Assembly: GCF_003254295.1 (NCBI RefSeq)
Contig: NZ_QKZO01000007.1
Span: forward strand, 62,001 to 126,000
Source of the DNA: Rhodobacter capsulatus
Lineage (GTDB): Bacteria > Pseudomonadota > Alphaproteobacteria > Rhodobacterales > Rhodobacteraceae
Reading direction: 5' to 3'
DNA length: 64,000 nucleotides
In this document: positions 7,601-18,104 of the stretch, one piece after another
How positions within the stretch are numbered: the stretch's first letter is position 1
How the letters are laid out: the number at the start of each line of letters is the position of its first letter
The notes under the pieces: generated by a model
What the model saw: the letters and a program-made list of their open reading frames with translations, nothing else
What the model was told of the DNA's origin: nothing
The model's database searches: none
Program-made: the position numbers and the translations under genes

Positions 7601-7886
7601 CCAGCGGCCGTTCACCCCGGACACCCTGGCCGATCTGTGGGGCGTCTCTCCGCAGACGGTGCGCAACTTGATACACCGGCGCGAACTGCGCGCTTACAGA
7701 GTCGGCCGCCTGTTGCGCATCAAACCCGACGCCGTCGAAGAATACGAAAGGAACGCGGAGCAATGCCCGACATCAGCATCGGACGCCTGCGAGGCGGATA
7801 TTGCGTCTACTGGCACGACGATACCGGACGCCGCCGCTATCAGCTTGAGGCACGCACCAGAAAGGAGGCCGAGAGCGAGGCAATAG
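7587..7886 (+). CDS. Excisionase-like HTH protein
   Basis: 99 residues. Residues 10-50 (DTLADLWGVSPQTVRNLIHRRE through AVEEYE) form the MerR-like HTH_17 fold of AlpA/excisionase proteins, which bind next to attachment sites and bias integrase towards excision. The C-terminal 40 residues have no domain character and overlap the integrase gene by 124 bases in another frame. An AGGGGGGC site precedes the ATG. Confidence 0.75.
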   Translation: MTKHDQRPFTPDTLADLWGVSPQTVRNLIHRRELRAYRVGRLLRIKPDAVEEYERNAEQCPTSASDACEADIASTGTTIPDAAAISLRHAPERRPRARQ

Positions 7887-8773
7887 CCGTCTATCGCCAG
7901 AAAGCCGCGGCGTCGACCAGCGTGGCGACGGTGTCCTCGATCTGGGCTGATTACGTCCGTGACCTTGGCGACAAGCCGACCGCAAAGACGATGGGCTACA
8001 CCGGCAAGGCGATCCTGCCCGCCTTTGGCCACATGGCGCCAGAGCAGATAGACCGCACCGCCTGCCGCGCCTATGCCGCGGCGCGCGAGGCGGCAGGCAT
8101 CTCGCAGGGCAGCATCTGGACCGAACTCGGCCACCTGCAAAGCGCGCTGAACTACGGCAAAAAAACGCGCCTTTATGCCGGGGAGGCCGTGCACCTCTGG
8201 CGCCCGCCGAAACCGGATCCTGAAAAGCGCATCCTGAATGCAGGTGAGGCGCGGCGGCTGATCGAGCACGCCAGCGCGCCGCATATCCGCCTGGCGCTGA
8301 TCCTGTTGCTCGGGACCGGCGCGCGGGTCGGCGCCGTGCTGGATCTGACCTGGGACCGGGTGGATTTCGAGCGCAACTGCATCAACCTGCGGATCGCCGA
8401 CAGCAAGACCCGCAAGGGCAGGGCCATCGTGCCGATGAATGCCAGCGTGCGCGCCGCACTGGCGACGGCGCGCGAGGCGGCACTGTCCGATTCGGTGATC
8501 GAATATGCGGGCGGGCCGGTGGCGTGCATCCGCAACGGCGTGAGCGCGGCGGTGCGCCGGGCCAGGCTGGGGCATGTCACCATCCACGAGCTGCGCCACA
8601 CCGCGGCGGTTCACATGCTCGGGGCAGGGGTGCCGCTCGAGAAAGTCTCGCAGGTCCTCGGCCACAGCAACACCGCAGTGACGTTCCGAACCTATGCGCG
8701 CTACCTGCCGAACCAGATGGACGATGCCGTCGCGGCGCTCGATTTCATGAACCTGCGGAGGGTTCCGAAGTGA
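7763..8773 (+). CDS. Prophage tyrosine integrase
   Basis: 336 residues. The catalytic domain shows GTGARVGAVLDL (first Arg), HELRHTAAVHML (His-x-x-Arg), LGHSNTAVTFRTYAR (His and nucleophile Tyr), the full set expected of an active tyrosine recombinase. An SAM-like core-binding domain precedes it. Start ATG 7763 has GGAG 4 bases upstream. It points at the 3' end of tRNA-Val 83 bp away, the usual arrangement of an integrase next to its attachment site. Confidence 0.92.
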   Translation: MPDISIGRLRGGYCVYWHDDTGRRRYQLEARTRKEAESEAIAVYRQKAAASTSVATVSSIWADYVRDLGDKPTAKTMGYTGKAILPAFGHMAPEQIDRTACRAYAAAREAAGISQGSIWTELGHLQSALNYGKKTRLYAGEAVHLWRPPKPDPEKRILNAGEARRLIEHASAPHIRLALILLLGTGARVGAVLDLTWDRVDFERNCINLRIADSKTRKGRAIVPMNASVRAALATAREAALSDSVIEYAGGPVACIRNGVSAAVRRARLGHVTIHELRHTAAVHMLGAGVPLEKVSQVLGHSNTAVTFRTYARYLPNQMDDAVAALDFMNLRRVPK

Positions 8774-8855
8774 CATACTAGGTTCACCGAACCGGAGCGC
8801 GCTTCGCTGAAATGAAGAAAGCGCCGGAAAAATCCAGCGCTTTCAACGGGAAACA

Positions 8856-8930
8856 TGGTGGGCGATAACGGATTTGAACCGCTGACATCTTCGATGTGAA
8901 CGAAGCGCTCTACCGCTGAGCTAATCGCCC
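8856..8930 (-). tRNA. tRNA-Val(CAC), prophage attachment site
   Basis: Folds into a full cloverleaf with 7-bp acceptor stem (GGGCGAT/ATCGCCC), anticodon loop TTCACAT with anticodon CAC, GGTTCAAATCC T-arm and encoded CCA at 8856-8858. Its 3' end faces the integrase, so the phage att core probably lies within the T-arm/acceptor part. The tRNA is intact. Confidence 0.95.
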
Positions 8931-8949
8931 GGTGGAGCGGTGTTTAGCC

Positions 8950-9348
8950 TCACTCCTCGGCATCCGCAAGGGGGTTTGACGCGGAATCTTCATCCTTTTT
9001 CGCATCTTCCGGCGCAGCCATCCGCCGCAGCTTCACATGCAGGATCTCGCCGCCCGCCTTGCCGACCGAACGGGCCACCGAAATCTTGCCCAGCGGCGGC
9101 AGAACCAGCGTCTCGCCCTTCGCCAGCGCTTCGCCGAGCACCGCCAGCACCGCCTCGGTCAGATCGCGCACGACCGGCTTCTTGGCGCCGCTGCGCAGCA
9201 CCACGCGCTCGACGAAGTCCTTTTTCTTCACCTGCACGCGGACCGCGACGGGCGCTGCCTCGGGTGCTGCCTCGGGCGCGAGCTCTTCCGGCACCGGCTG
9301 CGGTGGCACGGCCTTTGCCGCGGTGGATTTTTTCGTGGATTTGCGCAT
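8950..9348 (-). CDS. HU-family DNA-binding protein, extended N-terminus
   Basis: 132 residues. Residues about 40-110 (KKDFVERVVLRSGAKKPVVRD through LPPLGKISVAR) match the HU/IHF fold, though the GFG loop is replaced by LPPLGK. It has a Lys/Ala/Pro-rich N-terminal tail (MRKSTKKSTAAKAVPPQP) and an acidic C-terminal tail not seen in standard HU (about 90 residues). It lies downstream of lon, separated by a terminator. Likely a nucleoid-associated protein; DNA targets unknown. Confidence 0.75.
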   Translation of the reverse strand: MRKSTKKSTAAKAVPPQPVPEELAPEAAPEAAPVAVRVQVKKKDFVERVVLRSGAKKPVVRDLTEAVLAVLGEALAKGETLVLPPLGKISVARSVGKAGGEILHVKLRRMAAPEDAKKDEDSASNPLADAEE

Positions 9349-9424
9349 CTCGGCCCCATCGGTTTGCTGTCACGCCAAGGTTAGGCCGCAACGGCGCAAC
9401 AATCCATGCGGTGCAAGGCCGGGC

Positions 9425-9462
9425 GCAGAAAAAACAACGCGCCCCCGCAAGGGGGGCGCGTC
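9425..9462 (-). terminator. Terminator after lon
   Basis: ACGCGCCCCC...GGGGGCGCGT hairpin at about 9437-9461, followed on the minus strand by a run of T (complement of the A-run at 9428-9434). It lies 22 bases past the lon stop. Confidence 0.8.
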
Positions 9463-9483
9463 AGAGCCCGTTTCAAGGGCAGA

Positions 9484-11895
<2,412 letters not shown>

Positions 11896-12308
11896 TCTCT
11901 GTCCTTGTTTGCGGCGAAAGGCACCGGTCCCGCGATTGGCAACCCGTCCCTTCCCATGCCCCATATCTAGGGGGGGGTGAGGCACAGTTCAACTGCACCG
12001 AACCGACAGCCCGCGCCGCCGTCATCAAGTCTTCACACTGCGGCAGAATGCCCCGTGCTGCAAGCGAAGCTTGGTTCATATGCCCGACAAACTTTTGCCA
12101 TTGTCGTCTGACCTTTTGCATCTGGGAGAGAGGCCGCGGAAGGGGGGATCATCGGTGCCGAAACCCGGCGCGCAAGAGGCGGTGCGCCAAACCTTGCCCC
12201 CAATCCCTTGCCCAAGCTCCGCGGGCCCGGGGCTGTTAAGGTTTCGTTAAGACTTCGCGCGCATCCTGCAGTTGCAGGACCCCAGGTCCGACGTGAAGGA
12301 GCACAGCG
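11896..12308. other. Intergenic region upstream of lon and a small membrane protein
   Basis: About 410 bases without a supported gene. It includes a tract of G (11971-11979) and, close to the small ORF, a CTGCAGTTGCAG-like dyad (12266-12277). It must carry the lon promoter (leftward) and the promoter of the small gene at 12309; I cannot place either with confidence. Confidence 0.5.
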
Positions 12309-12458
12309 GTGGACACAACAGCGAAGCCGGGTCTTGATCCGTCGCGGGACGTCGCGACCGAGGTCCGGCCGATCGAAACAACCTCTGGCTGGTGGATCCT
12401 GCCCATGGTGCTTGCGGGGGCCGGGGTCTGGATCGGTGTCTTCGTGCTGATCTTCTGA
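12309..12458 (+). CDS. Small single-pass membrane protein, 49 aa
   Basis: GTG start at 12309 preceded by AAGGAG at 12296-12301 (7-base spacing). The product begins with about 28 polar residues (DTTAKPGLDPSRD...), followed by a transmembrane segment WWILPMVLAGAGVWIGVFV and ends LIF. Too short for standard gene finders. It runs towards the kinase gene on the opposite strand, 22 bp apart. No family recognised. Confidence 0.65.
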   Translation: MDTTAKPGLDPSRDVATEVRPIETTSGWWILPMVLAGAGVWIGVFVLIF

Positions 12459-12480
12459 GACCCGTCCCGGAACGGCAACG

Positions 12481-13821
12481 TCAGAGCGGCAGGATCAGTT
12501 CCGCCGCCAGCCCGCCCAGACGCTTGCCTTCCAGCAGGCTCAGGCTGCCGCCATGGCCGCGGGCGATGTCGGCGGCGATCGCCAGCCCCAGCCCGACGCC
12601 CTGACCACGGTCCTGATTGCGCGCAGGATCAAGCCGGGTAAAGGGCCGCATCGCCTCTTCGCGCCGCTCGGCCGGGATGCCGGGGCCGTCATCCTCGACC
12701 AGCAGACGCAGGCTGCGCGGGCGCACCGTCACCGAAACCTCGGCCCGGGTGCCATAGCGCACCGCATTGCCGATCAGGTTTTCCAGGGCCCGGCGCAGCG
12801 CATCGGGGCGCAGCACCGTCTGCACCGGCGCTTCGGGGCAGGCCACCAGCTGCACCGGCTGCCCGGCGCGGACCGCGTCCTCCACCACCTGCGCGACAAA
12901 GGCGCAGATCTCCACCGGCTCGGGCTCGCCCGCCATCGCCTCCTCGCGCGCGACATTCAGGAAGGCGTCGATCATCTTGCCCATCTCGGTCACGTCGCGC
13001 GCCATCGCGGCGATCTCGGCTTCGGTCTCGGGCTCTTCGGGCAGCATCGAGAGACCCAGCCTGAGCCGCGTCAGGGGCGTGCGCAGATCGTGGCTGATCC
13101 CCGACAGCATCAGGCGGCGGCTTTCGGTCTGCCGCTCGATCCGGTCGCGCATCTCCAGAAACGCCTTGCCCGCCGCCCGCACCTCCAGCGCGCCGGTGGG
13201 GCGATAGGGCGCGATCTGGCCCTTGCCGAAAGCCTCGGCGGCGCGGGCCAGCCGCTGGATCGGCCGCAACTGGTTGCGCAGGAACAAGAACGCGATCAGC
13301 GTCATCAGCACCGAGACGAAAACCATCAGCACCAGCAGCTGATGCGGGTTCGCGGCCGAGACCCAGATCCGCGGAAAGCCGATGTAAAGCGGCCCGTGCC
13401 GGGTCGCGACCCAAAGCTGCACCCGCCCGCCCGCGGTCAGATCCAGCGCGATCATCCCCGGCAGGCCCGCGCGCAGCGTCGATTGCACGGTCAGCCCGGT
13501 GAAATCGGTGATCTCGCGCCGGTCTGTGGCGGGAACGGGCCGGGGCGCGGGCAGCTCCAGCCGCAGATCCAGCGCCTGCGCCAGCTCCGCCATCCGCGTC
13601 GCGGCCTTTGCCCCGGTTTCGGCGGTCTCGGCGCGCTCGACCACCAGCGCGATCTCGCGCAGCATCGAGGTGGTCATCTGCTCGGTCACGCGTTCGAAAT
13701 GGCGCTGGATGAACACGACCGAGACGACCAGCTGGATGGTGACGACCGGCAAGATCAGGATCAGCGCGGCCCGGCCGTAAAGCCCGCGCGGCAGGAAGTG
13801 TTTGAGCCAGGCGAAATCCAT
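12481..13821 (-). CDS. Membrane sensor histidine kinase, EnvZ-like
   Basis: 446 residues from ATG 13821. Layout: TM1 (ALILILPVVTIQLVVSVVF), periplasmic domain of about 120 residues, TM2 (LLVLMVFVSVLMTLIAFLF), HAMP, dimerisation box SGISHDLRTPLTRLRL with phospho-His, then an HATPase with ENLIGNAVRYG (N box), DDGPGIP (G1) and GVGLGLAIA (G2). The arrangement matches the EnvZ/OmpR class. No response regulator is adjacent; the neighbours are a convergent small membrane gene and a divergent MBL hydrolase. Confidence 0.92.
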   Translation of the reverse strand: MDFAWLKHFLPRGLYGRAALILILPVVTIQLVVSVVFIQRHFERVTEQMTTSMLREIALVVERAETAETGAKAATRMAELAQALDLRLELPAPRPVPATDRREITDFTGLTVQSTLRAGLPGMIALDLTAGGRVQLWVATRHGPLYIGFPRIWVSAANPHQLLVLMVFVSVLMTLIAFLFLRNQLRPIQRLARAAEAFGKGQIAPYRPTGALEVRAAGKAFLEMRDRIERQTESRRLMLSGISHDLRTPLTRLRLGLSMLPEEPETEAEIAAMARDVTEMGKMIDAFLNVAREEAMAGEPEPVEICAFVAQVVEDAVRAGQPVQLVACPEAPVQTVLRPDALRRALENLIGNAVRYGTRAEVSVTVRPRSLRLLVEDDGPGIPAERREEAMRPFTRLDPARNQDRGQGVGLGLAIAADIARGHGGSLSLLEGKRLGGLAAELILPL

Positions 13822-13860
13822 GCCACAACCTAGCCCTGATGGCGGCAGAGGGAAAGAGGG

Positions 13861-14736
13861 ATGAAGGATCTGGAACCGGGCGTGCGGCGGCTTGTGGCGC
13901 CCAATCCCTCGGCGCTGACGCATCGGGGCACCTGTTCTTACGTGCTGGGCCGGGGGGAGGTGGCGGTGCTCGACCCCGGGCCCGCCGATCCGGGGCATCT
14001 GCGCGCGCTGCTCGATCATCTGGCCCCGGGCGAGCGGGTGGCGGCGATTCTGGTCAGCCATGCGCATCTGGATCATTCCGAGGCGGCGCGGCCGCTGGCC
14101 GATCTGACCGGGGCGCCGATCTTCGCTTTTGGTGATGCGGCGGCGGGGCGCTCGGCGCCGATGCGGGCGCTGGCCGAAGCGGGGCTGGCGGGCGGCGGCG
14201 AGGGGGTGGATGCGGGGTTTCGCCCCGATGAGACGCTTTCCGATGGCGAGACGCTGGCGATGGGCGACTGGTCGGTGACGGCGCTGCACACGCCGGGGCA
14301 TTTCGGCAATCACCTGTGCTTCGCGATGGGGGATGCGGTGTTTACCGCCGATGTGGTGATGGGCTGGTCGACGACGCTGATCTCGCCGCCCGATGGCGAT
14401 CTGCAGGCCTATTTCGCCGCGCTCGACCGGCTGGCGGGGCAGGGGGCGCGGGTGTTCTATCCGGGCCATGGCGATCCGGTGCCCGATCCCGCGGCGCGGC
14501 TGGCCGCGCTTGCGGCGCATCGGCAGGCCCGCACGGCGCAGATCCTGCAGGCCCTGGACGCGGGGCCTGCGACGCTGCCCACGCTGACCGCGCGGGTCTA
14601 TGCCGAGACGCCCGCGGCCCTGCACCGGGCGGCTTCGCGCAATCTTTTCGCGCATCTGGTGGCGCTGGTGGCGCAGGGCCGGGTGGTGGCGGATCCGGGT
14701 CTGGCGGTGACCGCGGTCTTCGCCCGCGCCGACTAG
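13861..14736 (+). CDS. MBL-fold metallohydrolase
   Basis: 291 residues. The metallo-beta-lactamase signature HAHLDH (about 62-67), an HTPGHFGNHL motif and FYPGHGDPV supply the metal ligands of a binuclear hydrolase of the glyoxalase II/LACTB2 type. The C-terminus is a winged-helix-like tail (LTARVYAETPAALHRAASRNLFAHL), as in LACTB2 homologues, some of which are RNases. Substrate unknown. Its stop overlaps the end of the convergent permease gene by 4 bases. Confidence 0.85.
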   Translation: MKDLEPGVRRLVAPNPSALTHRGTCSYVLGRGEVAVLDPGPADPGHLRALLDHLAPGERVAAILVSHAHLDHSEAARPLADLTGAPIFAFGDAAAGRSAPMRALAEAGLAGGGEGVDAGFRPDETLSDGETLAMGDWSVTALHTPGHFGNHLCFAMGDAVFTADVVMGWSTTLISPPDGDLQAYFAALDRLAGQGARVFYPGHGDPVPDPAARLAALAAHRQARTAQILQALDAGPATLPTLTARVYAETPAALHRAASRNLFAHLVALVAQGRVVADPGLAVTAVFARAD

Positions 14737-16421
14737 ATCCCCCGCCGCTGCGCCAGCCGCGACAGCGCGATCACCGGCAGGATGCCCACGGCGACGATGG
14801 CAAGGCCCGCGATGGCGCCGTCTTCATGGCTGCCCCGCGCCGCTTCGCCATAAAGATGGGTGGCGAGCGTCTCGACCCCCAGCGGGCGCAAAAGCAGCGT
14901 GGCCGAAAGTTCCTTCATCGTGTCGACAAAGACCAGCAGCGCGGCGGCGATCAGGGCCGGGCGCAGCAACGGCAGATGCAACCGGCGCAGGCTCGCCGCC
15001 GGACCATGGCCAAGGCTGCGCGCCGCCTGATCGAGCGAAGACGGGATCTGCGCCAGACCGCTTTCACAGCCGCCCACCGCGATCGCCAGAAACCGCACCA
15101 GATACGCATAGCCCAAAGCCAGCCCCGAGCCGATCAGCACCAGCCCGGTGCCCTGACCCAGAACCGCCCGCGCGCCCGCGTCGAGCAGCCGGTCCAGCGC
15201 CCCCACCGGCACCAGCACACCCAGCGCCACCACGGTTCCGGGCATCGCATAGCCAAGGCTTGCCAGCCGCCCGATCACTGCGCCGGGCCCGCCGGGGCAA
15301 AGCCGCGCCGTCAGCGCCACCACCAGCCCCCCCGCCACGACTGCCACCGTCGCCGCCGTCGCCAGCAGCAGCGTCGCCCGCATCTCGGCGCGCAGCTGCG
15401 CGGAAATCCCGGTCTCGGCGATCCGCGTCACGGCCTCGGACAAAAGCCAGGCCAGCGGCACGCCAAAGCCCAGCAGGACCGGCACCAGCCCCAGCCCCAG
15501 CGCCGCCCAGCCGCGCAGCCCCGTCAGCCGCACCGGCACCAGCGGGCGCATCCGTTGCGCCCCGCCCGCAAAGCGCTGCCTGCGCCGCGCGAAGCGTTCC
15601 AGCGCCACCAGCGCCGCCACCACCGCCAGCATGACGAGCGCGATCTGCGCCGCCCCGGGCAGATCCGAGCGCGTGACCCAGGTCGCATAAATCGACACCG
15701 TCAGGGTGCGCACGCCCAGAAACTCGGCCGCGCCGATGTCGTTGAGCGTCTCCATCAGCGCCAGGCTCGCCCCCGCCGCGATCGCCGGACGGGCCAGCGG
15801 CAGCGCCAGCCGCCACAGCAGCCCCCGCCGCGTGCAGCCCAGCATCCGCCCGGCCTCCAAAAGCCCCGCCGCCTGCATCGCGAACATCGCCCGCACCGGC
15901 AGGTAGACATAGGGGTAAAGCACCAGCCCCAAAAGGAAAATCGCCCCCGGCAGGGAGCGGATGTCGGGCAGCCGGAACTCCCGTGGCGAGGTGTAGCCCA
16001 AAAGCGCCCGCAGCCCGTCTTGCAGCGGGCCGAGCGGATGCGTCACCTCCAGATAGACGAAGGCGATGATGTAGCTTGGCACGGCCAGCGGCAGCAGCAG
16101 CGCCCAGTCAAGCAGCCTGCGGCCCGGAAACGCATGCGCCGCCACCAGCCAGGCCAAAGCGGTGCCCAGAACCGTGACGACGAGCCCGACCCCGGCCAGA
16201 AGCAGCGCCGTCTGCCCCAGCGCGGGGGCCAGCACATAGGCCCACAGATGGTTCCAAAGCCCGTTCGAGCCCTGCGCCGCCTGCCAGAGCAGCGCCGCCA
16301 CCGGCGCCAGCACCAGCGCGGCGATGCCGCCCGCCGCCCAAAGCCAAGGCGACCCGCCCCCCATGAGGGGGCGGGTGCGCAGGCGCCCGGGCAGGCGCGG
16401 GTTCAGATCGGTCACGGCCAT
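14733..16421 (-). CDS. fbpB: Iron(III) ABC transporter permease, fused two-domain (FbpB/SfuB type)
   Basis: 562 residues with about 12 hydrophobic segments arranged as two homologous halves, each with an EAA-like loop (EAGRMLGCTRRGLLWRLALPLARPAI and DQAARSLGHGPAASLRRLHLPLLRP, described by their ends). This is the fused permease of ferric-ion transporters, moving Fe3+ across the inner membrane. It follows the binding-protein gene by 8 bases. The ATPase subunit (fbpC) is not adjacent. Confidence 0.92.
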   Translation of the reverse strand: MAVTDLNPRLPGRLRTRPLMGGGSPWLWAAGGIAALVLAPVAALLWQAAQGSNGLWNHLWAYVLAPALGQTALLLAGVGLVVTVLGTALAWLVAAHAFPGRRLLDWALLLPLAVPSYIIAFVYLEVTHPLGPLQDGLRALLGYTSPREFRLPDIRSLPGAIFLLGLVLYPYVYLPVRAMFAMQAAGLLEAGRMLGCTRRGLLWRLALPLARPAIAAGASLALMETLNDIGAAEFLGVRTLTVSIYATWVTRSDLPGAAQIALVMLAVVAALVALERFARRRQRFAGGAQRMRPLVPVRLTGLRGWAALGLGLVPVLLGFGVPLAWLLSEAVTRIAETGISAQLRAEMRATLLLATAATVAVVAGGLVVALTARLCPGGPGAVIGRLASLGYAMPGTVVALGVLVPVGALDRLLDAGARAVLGQGTGLVLIGSGLALGYAYLVRFLAIAVGGCESGLAQIPSSLDQAARSLGHGPAASLRRLHLPLLRPALIAAALLVFVDTMKELSATLLLRPLGVETLATHLYGEAARGSHEDGAIAGLAIVAVGILPVIALSRLAQRRGI

Positions 16422-16429
16422 GGCCGGGC

Positions 16430-17443
16430 TCAGTTGTCGAAGCCGACCTTGTCGACGAGCGCGCTTGCCTCCTTGCGGGCCTTCACCACCTCGGTCAGCG
16501 GCAGCGGATCAACAGAGAGCGGCCCGAAACCGGCCACGATCGGCGAAAGCTCGGCCCCGGCCTTGACCGGATATTCGAAATTCGCCTCGGCATAGAGTTT
16601 TTGCGCCGCATCCGAGGTGAGGTATTCGAGCAGCTGCACCGCCTCGGCCTTGTGCGGGGCATGTTTCGCAATCGCCGCGCCCGAGATGTTCACATGCGTG
16701 CCGCCGTCCTTGAAGGTGGGCAAAAGCACGGTGATCGCCTCGCCCCAGGCTTTCTGCTCGGGCTCTTTCTCGTTCGTCCGCATCAGCCCGACGTAATAGG
16801 AATTCGCCACCGCGATGTCGCAGATACCGCCCAGGATGTCCTTGGCGCCGTCGCGGTCGCCGCCGCCGGGCTTGCGCGCCAGATTGGCCTTGAGCCCGGT
16901 CAGCCAGGTCTCGGTCGCAGCGGTTCCGTGATGCGCCAGATAGGCGGCGAAAAGCCCGGTGTTATAGGGGTGCTGGCCCGAGCGGATGCAGATCTTGCCC
17001 GCCCATTTCGGATCGGCGAGCTCTTCATAGGTGATCGCGCTCAGGCCCAGATCCTTGGCGGCATAGACGACGCGCGCCCGCATCGACAGCGCCACCCACT
17101 GGTTTTCCGGGTCGCGCAGCTCTTTCGGCACCGCGGCCAAAACGGCTTCGGAGTCAATGGCTTGCGTCAGGCCCTTGGCGGCCAGATCGGCCATGTTGCC
17201 GGCATCGACCGCCATCAGCACATCGGCGGGCGAGGCCGCGCCCTCGGCCGCGACGCGTTCGGCCAGGCCGTCCTTCAGGAAGACGGTGGTGACGGTGATC
17301 CCGGTCTCGGCGGTGAAGGCCGTCAGCAACGGCTCGACCAGCTTCGGCTCGCGCGAGGTGTAAAGATTGAGCTCGGCCGCCGCGAGGGGCAGGGGGGCAA
17401 GCAGGGCCGAGGTCAGAAGCAGGGCGCGCGGGGAAAGGGTCAT
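16430..17443 (-). CDS. fbpA: Periplasmic Fe(III)-binding protein (FbpA/FutA type)
   Basis: 337 residues with a Sec signal peptide (LLLTSALLAPLPLAAA) and mature start ELNLYTSREPKLVEPLL, typical of FbpA-like transferrin-fold proteins. Paired tyrosines in ANSYYVGLM fit the iron-binding Tyr-Tyr. Start ATG 17443 was taken because the signal peptide begins there; the frame stays open upstream. First gene of the fbpAB unit, presumably iron-repressed, although I cannot point to a definite Fur/Irr site. Confidence 0.92.
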   Translation of the reverse strand: MTLSPRALLLTSALLAPLPLAAAELNLYTSREPKLVEPLLTAFTAETGITVTTVFLKDGLAERVAAEGAASPADVLMAVDAGNMADLAAKGLTQAIDSEAVLAAVPKELRDPENQWVALSMRARVVYAAKDLGLSAITYEELADPKWAGKICIRSGQHPYNTGLFAAYLAHHGTAATETWLTGLKANLARKPGGGDRDGAKDILGGICDIAVANSYYVGLMRTNEKEPEQKAWGEAITVLLPTFKDGGTHVNISGAAIAKHAPHKAEAVQLLEYLTSDAAQKLYAEANFEYPVKAGAELSPIVAGFGPLSVDPLPLTEVVKARKEASALVDKVGFDN

Positions 17444-17903
17444 GGCAGGGCCTCCGGGGCTGGAAAGGTCATGTCGCCCGGTATCGGGCTGGATCGGGAT
17501 GGCATGCATGACTAAATCCGTCAAGAAATAAATATGAGTGTTTGGCTCAGCTTTTGTCGGGGGGCGGTTGGGGCGAGGTCGGGACGGGGCGGAGCCGGTC
17601 CTCCGTTGGTCGAACGGGCCGCCCGACGGGGGGGTACCGGGTAAAGCCTGGCGGGCGCGGCCGCGTTTCGAGACGATTCCCGCTGCGCCGCGCCCACGGG
17701 GGGGCGCCCGGAAAGCAAACGTTTTCGTGAACAGTCGCGTCGCCGTTTTCGATCTGACGTCGCGGGCAGGCGGTTGGGGGCAGGTCCGACGGCCCTGTCG
17801 CCCTGCGTAATAACGCTGGAACCGCCCGTTCTCGCCCCGGCACCGACGAGAGGGGCGGTTGCGGAGACAAGTTTCGGGGTGGAGAAAAAAACGTCGCCCC
17901 CCC
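17444..17903. other. Intergenic region between fbpA and tRNA-Asn
   Basis: About 460 bases with no supported gene. An AT-richer patch at 17508-17545 is the likely fbpA promoter area. A hairpin, AACCGCCC... with ...GGGGCGGTT and an extended CTCG/CGAG stem, lies at about 17820-17861. Its role is unclear; it is not followed by a T-run. Confidence 0.5.
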
Positions 17904-17932
17904 TTGCACCCCGATTCAGCCGCCGCTATACA
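17904..17932 (+). promoter_or_regulatory. tRNA-Asn promoter
   Basis: TTGCAC (17904-17909), 17-bp spacer, TATACA (17927-17932), placing the transcription start a few bases before the tRNA at 17944. It is a near-consensus sigma70-type promoter. Confidence 0.8.
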
Positions 17933-17943
17933 CCCCCTCGTGT

Positions 17944-18018
17944 TCCGGCGTAGCTCAGCGGTAGAGCAGTTGACTGTTAATCAATTGGTCGTAGGTTCGA
18001 TCCCTACCGCCGGAGCCA
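17944..18018 (+). tRNA. tRNA-Asn(GTT), island attachment site
   Basis: Acceptor TCCGGCG pairs with CGCCGGA (18008-18014); the anticodon loop carries GTT; T-arm GGTTCGATCC; CCA encoded at 18016-18018. An integrase gene follows on the same strand 86 bp downstream, so the 3' end of this tRNA is the likely attachment site of the following island. Confidence 0.95.
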
Positions 18019-18104
18019 ATATCCCAACTAGAAGTCCTGAATATCAAGGATTTCCGTGACTTTGCGTCCCTCTCGGTGCACATTGCGGCACACGCGAGGC
18101 ACAC

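Larger units (their letters stand above)
1..8858. mobile_element. Prophage (one end only), integrated at tRNA-Val(CAC)
   Basis: A phage-like module ends at the 3' end of a tRNA-Val gene and runs out of the window on the left. From about 5478 leftward there is a lytic-type operon: Cro-like regulator, second HTH protein, DUF1376-like replication protein, two unknowns, HNH nuclease, small terminase, large terminase. From 5573 rightward are a short repressor, small proteins, a GapR-family protein, an excisionase and a tyrosine integrase whose stop lies 83 bp from the tRNA. The HNH-TerS-TerL order is typical of HK97-like tailed phages. The second attachment site is outside the window, so completeness cannot be judged. 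Confidence 0.9.

Noticed and set aside
14316-16595. 759-aa open frame on the plus strand
   Set aside because: Antisense to the iron permease; His/Gln/Arg-rich low complexity.
17820-17861. Hairpin upstream of tRNA-Asn as a terminator or riboswitch
   Set aside because: No T-run and no match to any class I know; kept only as a note.
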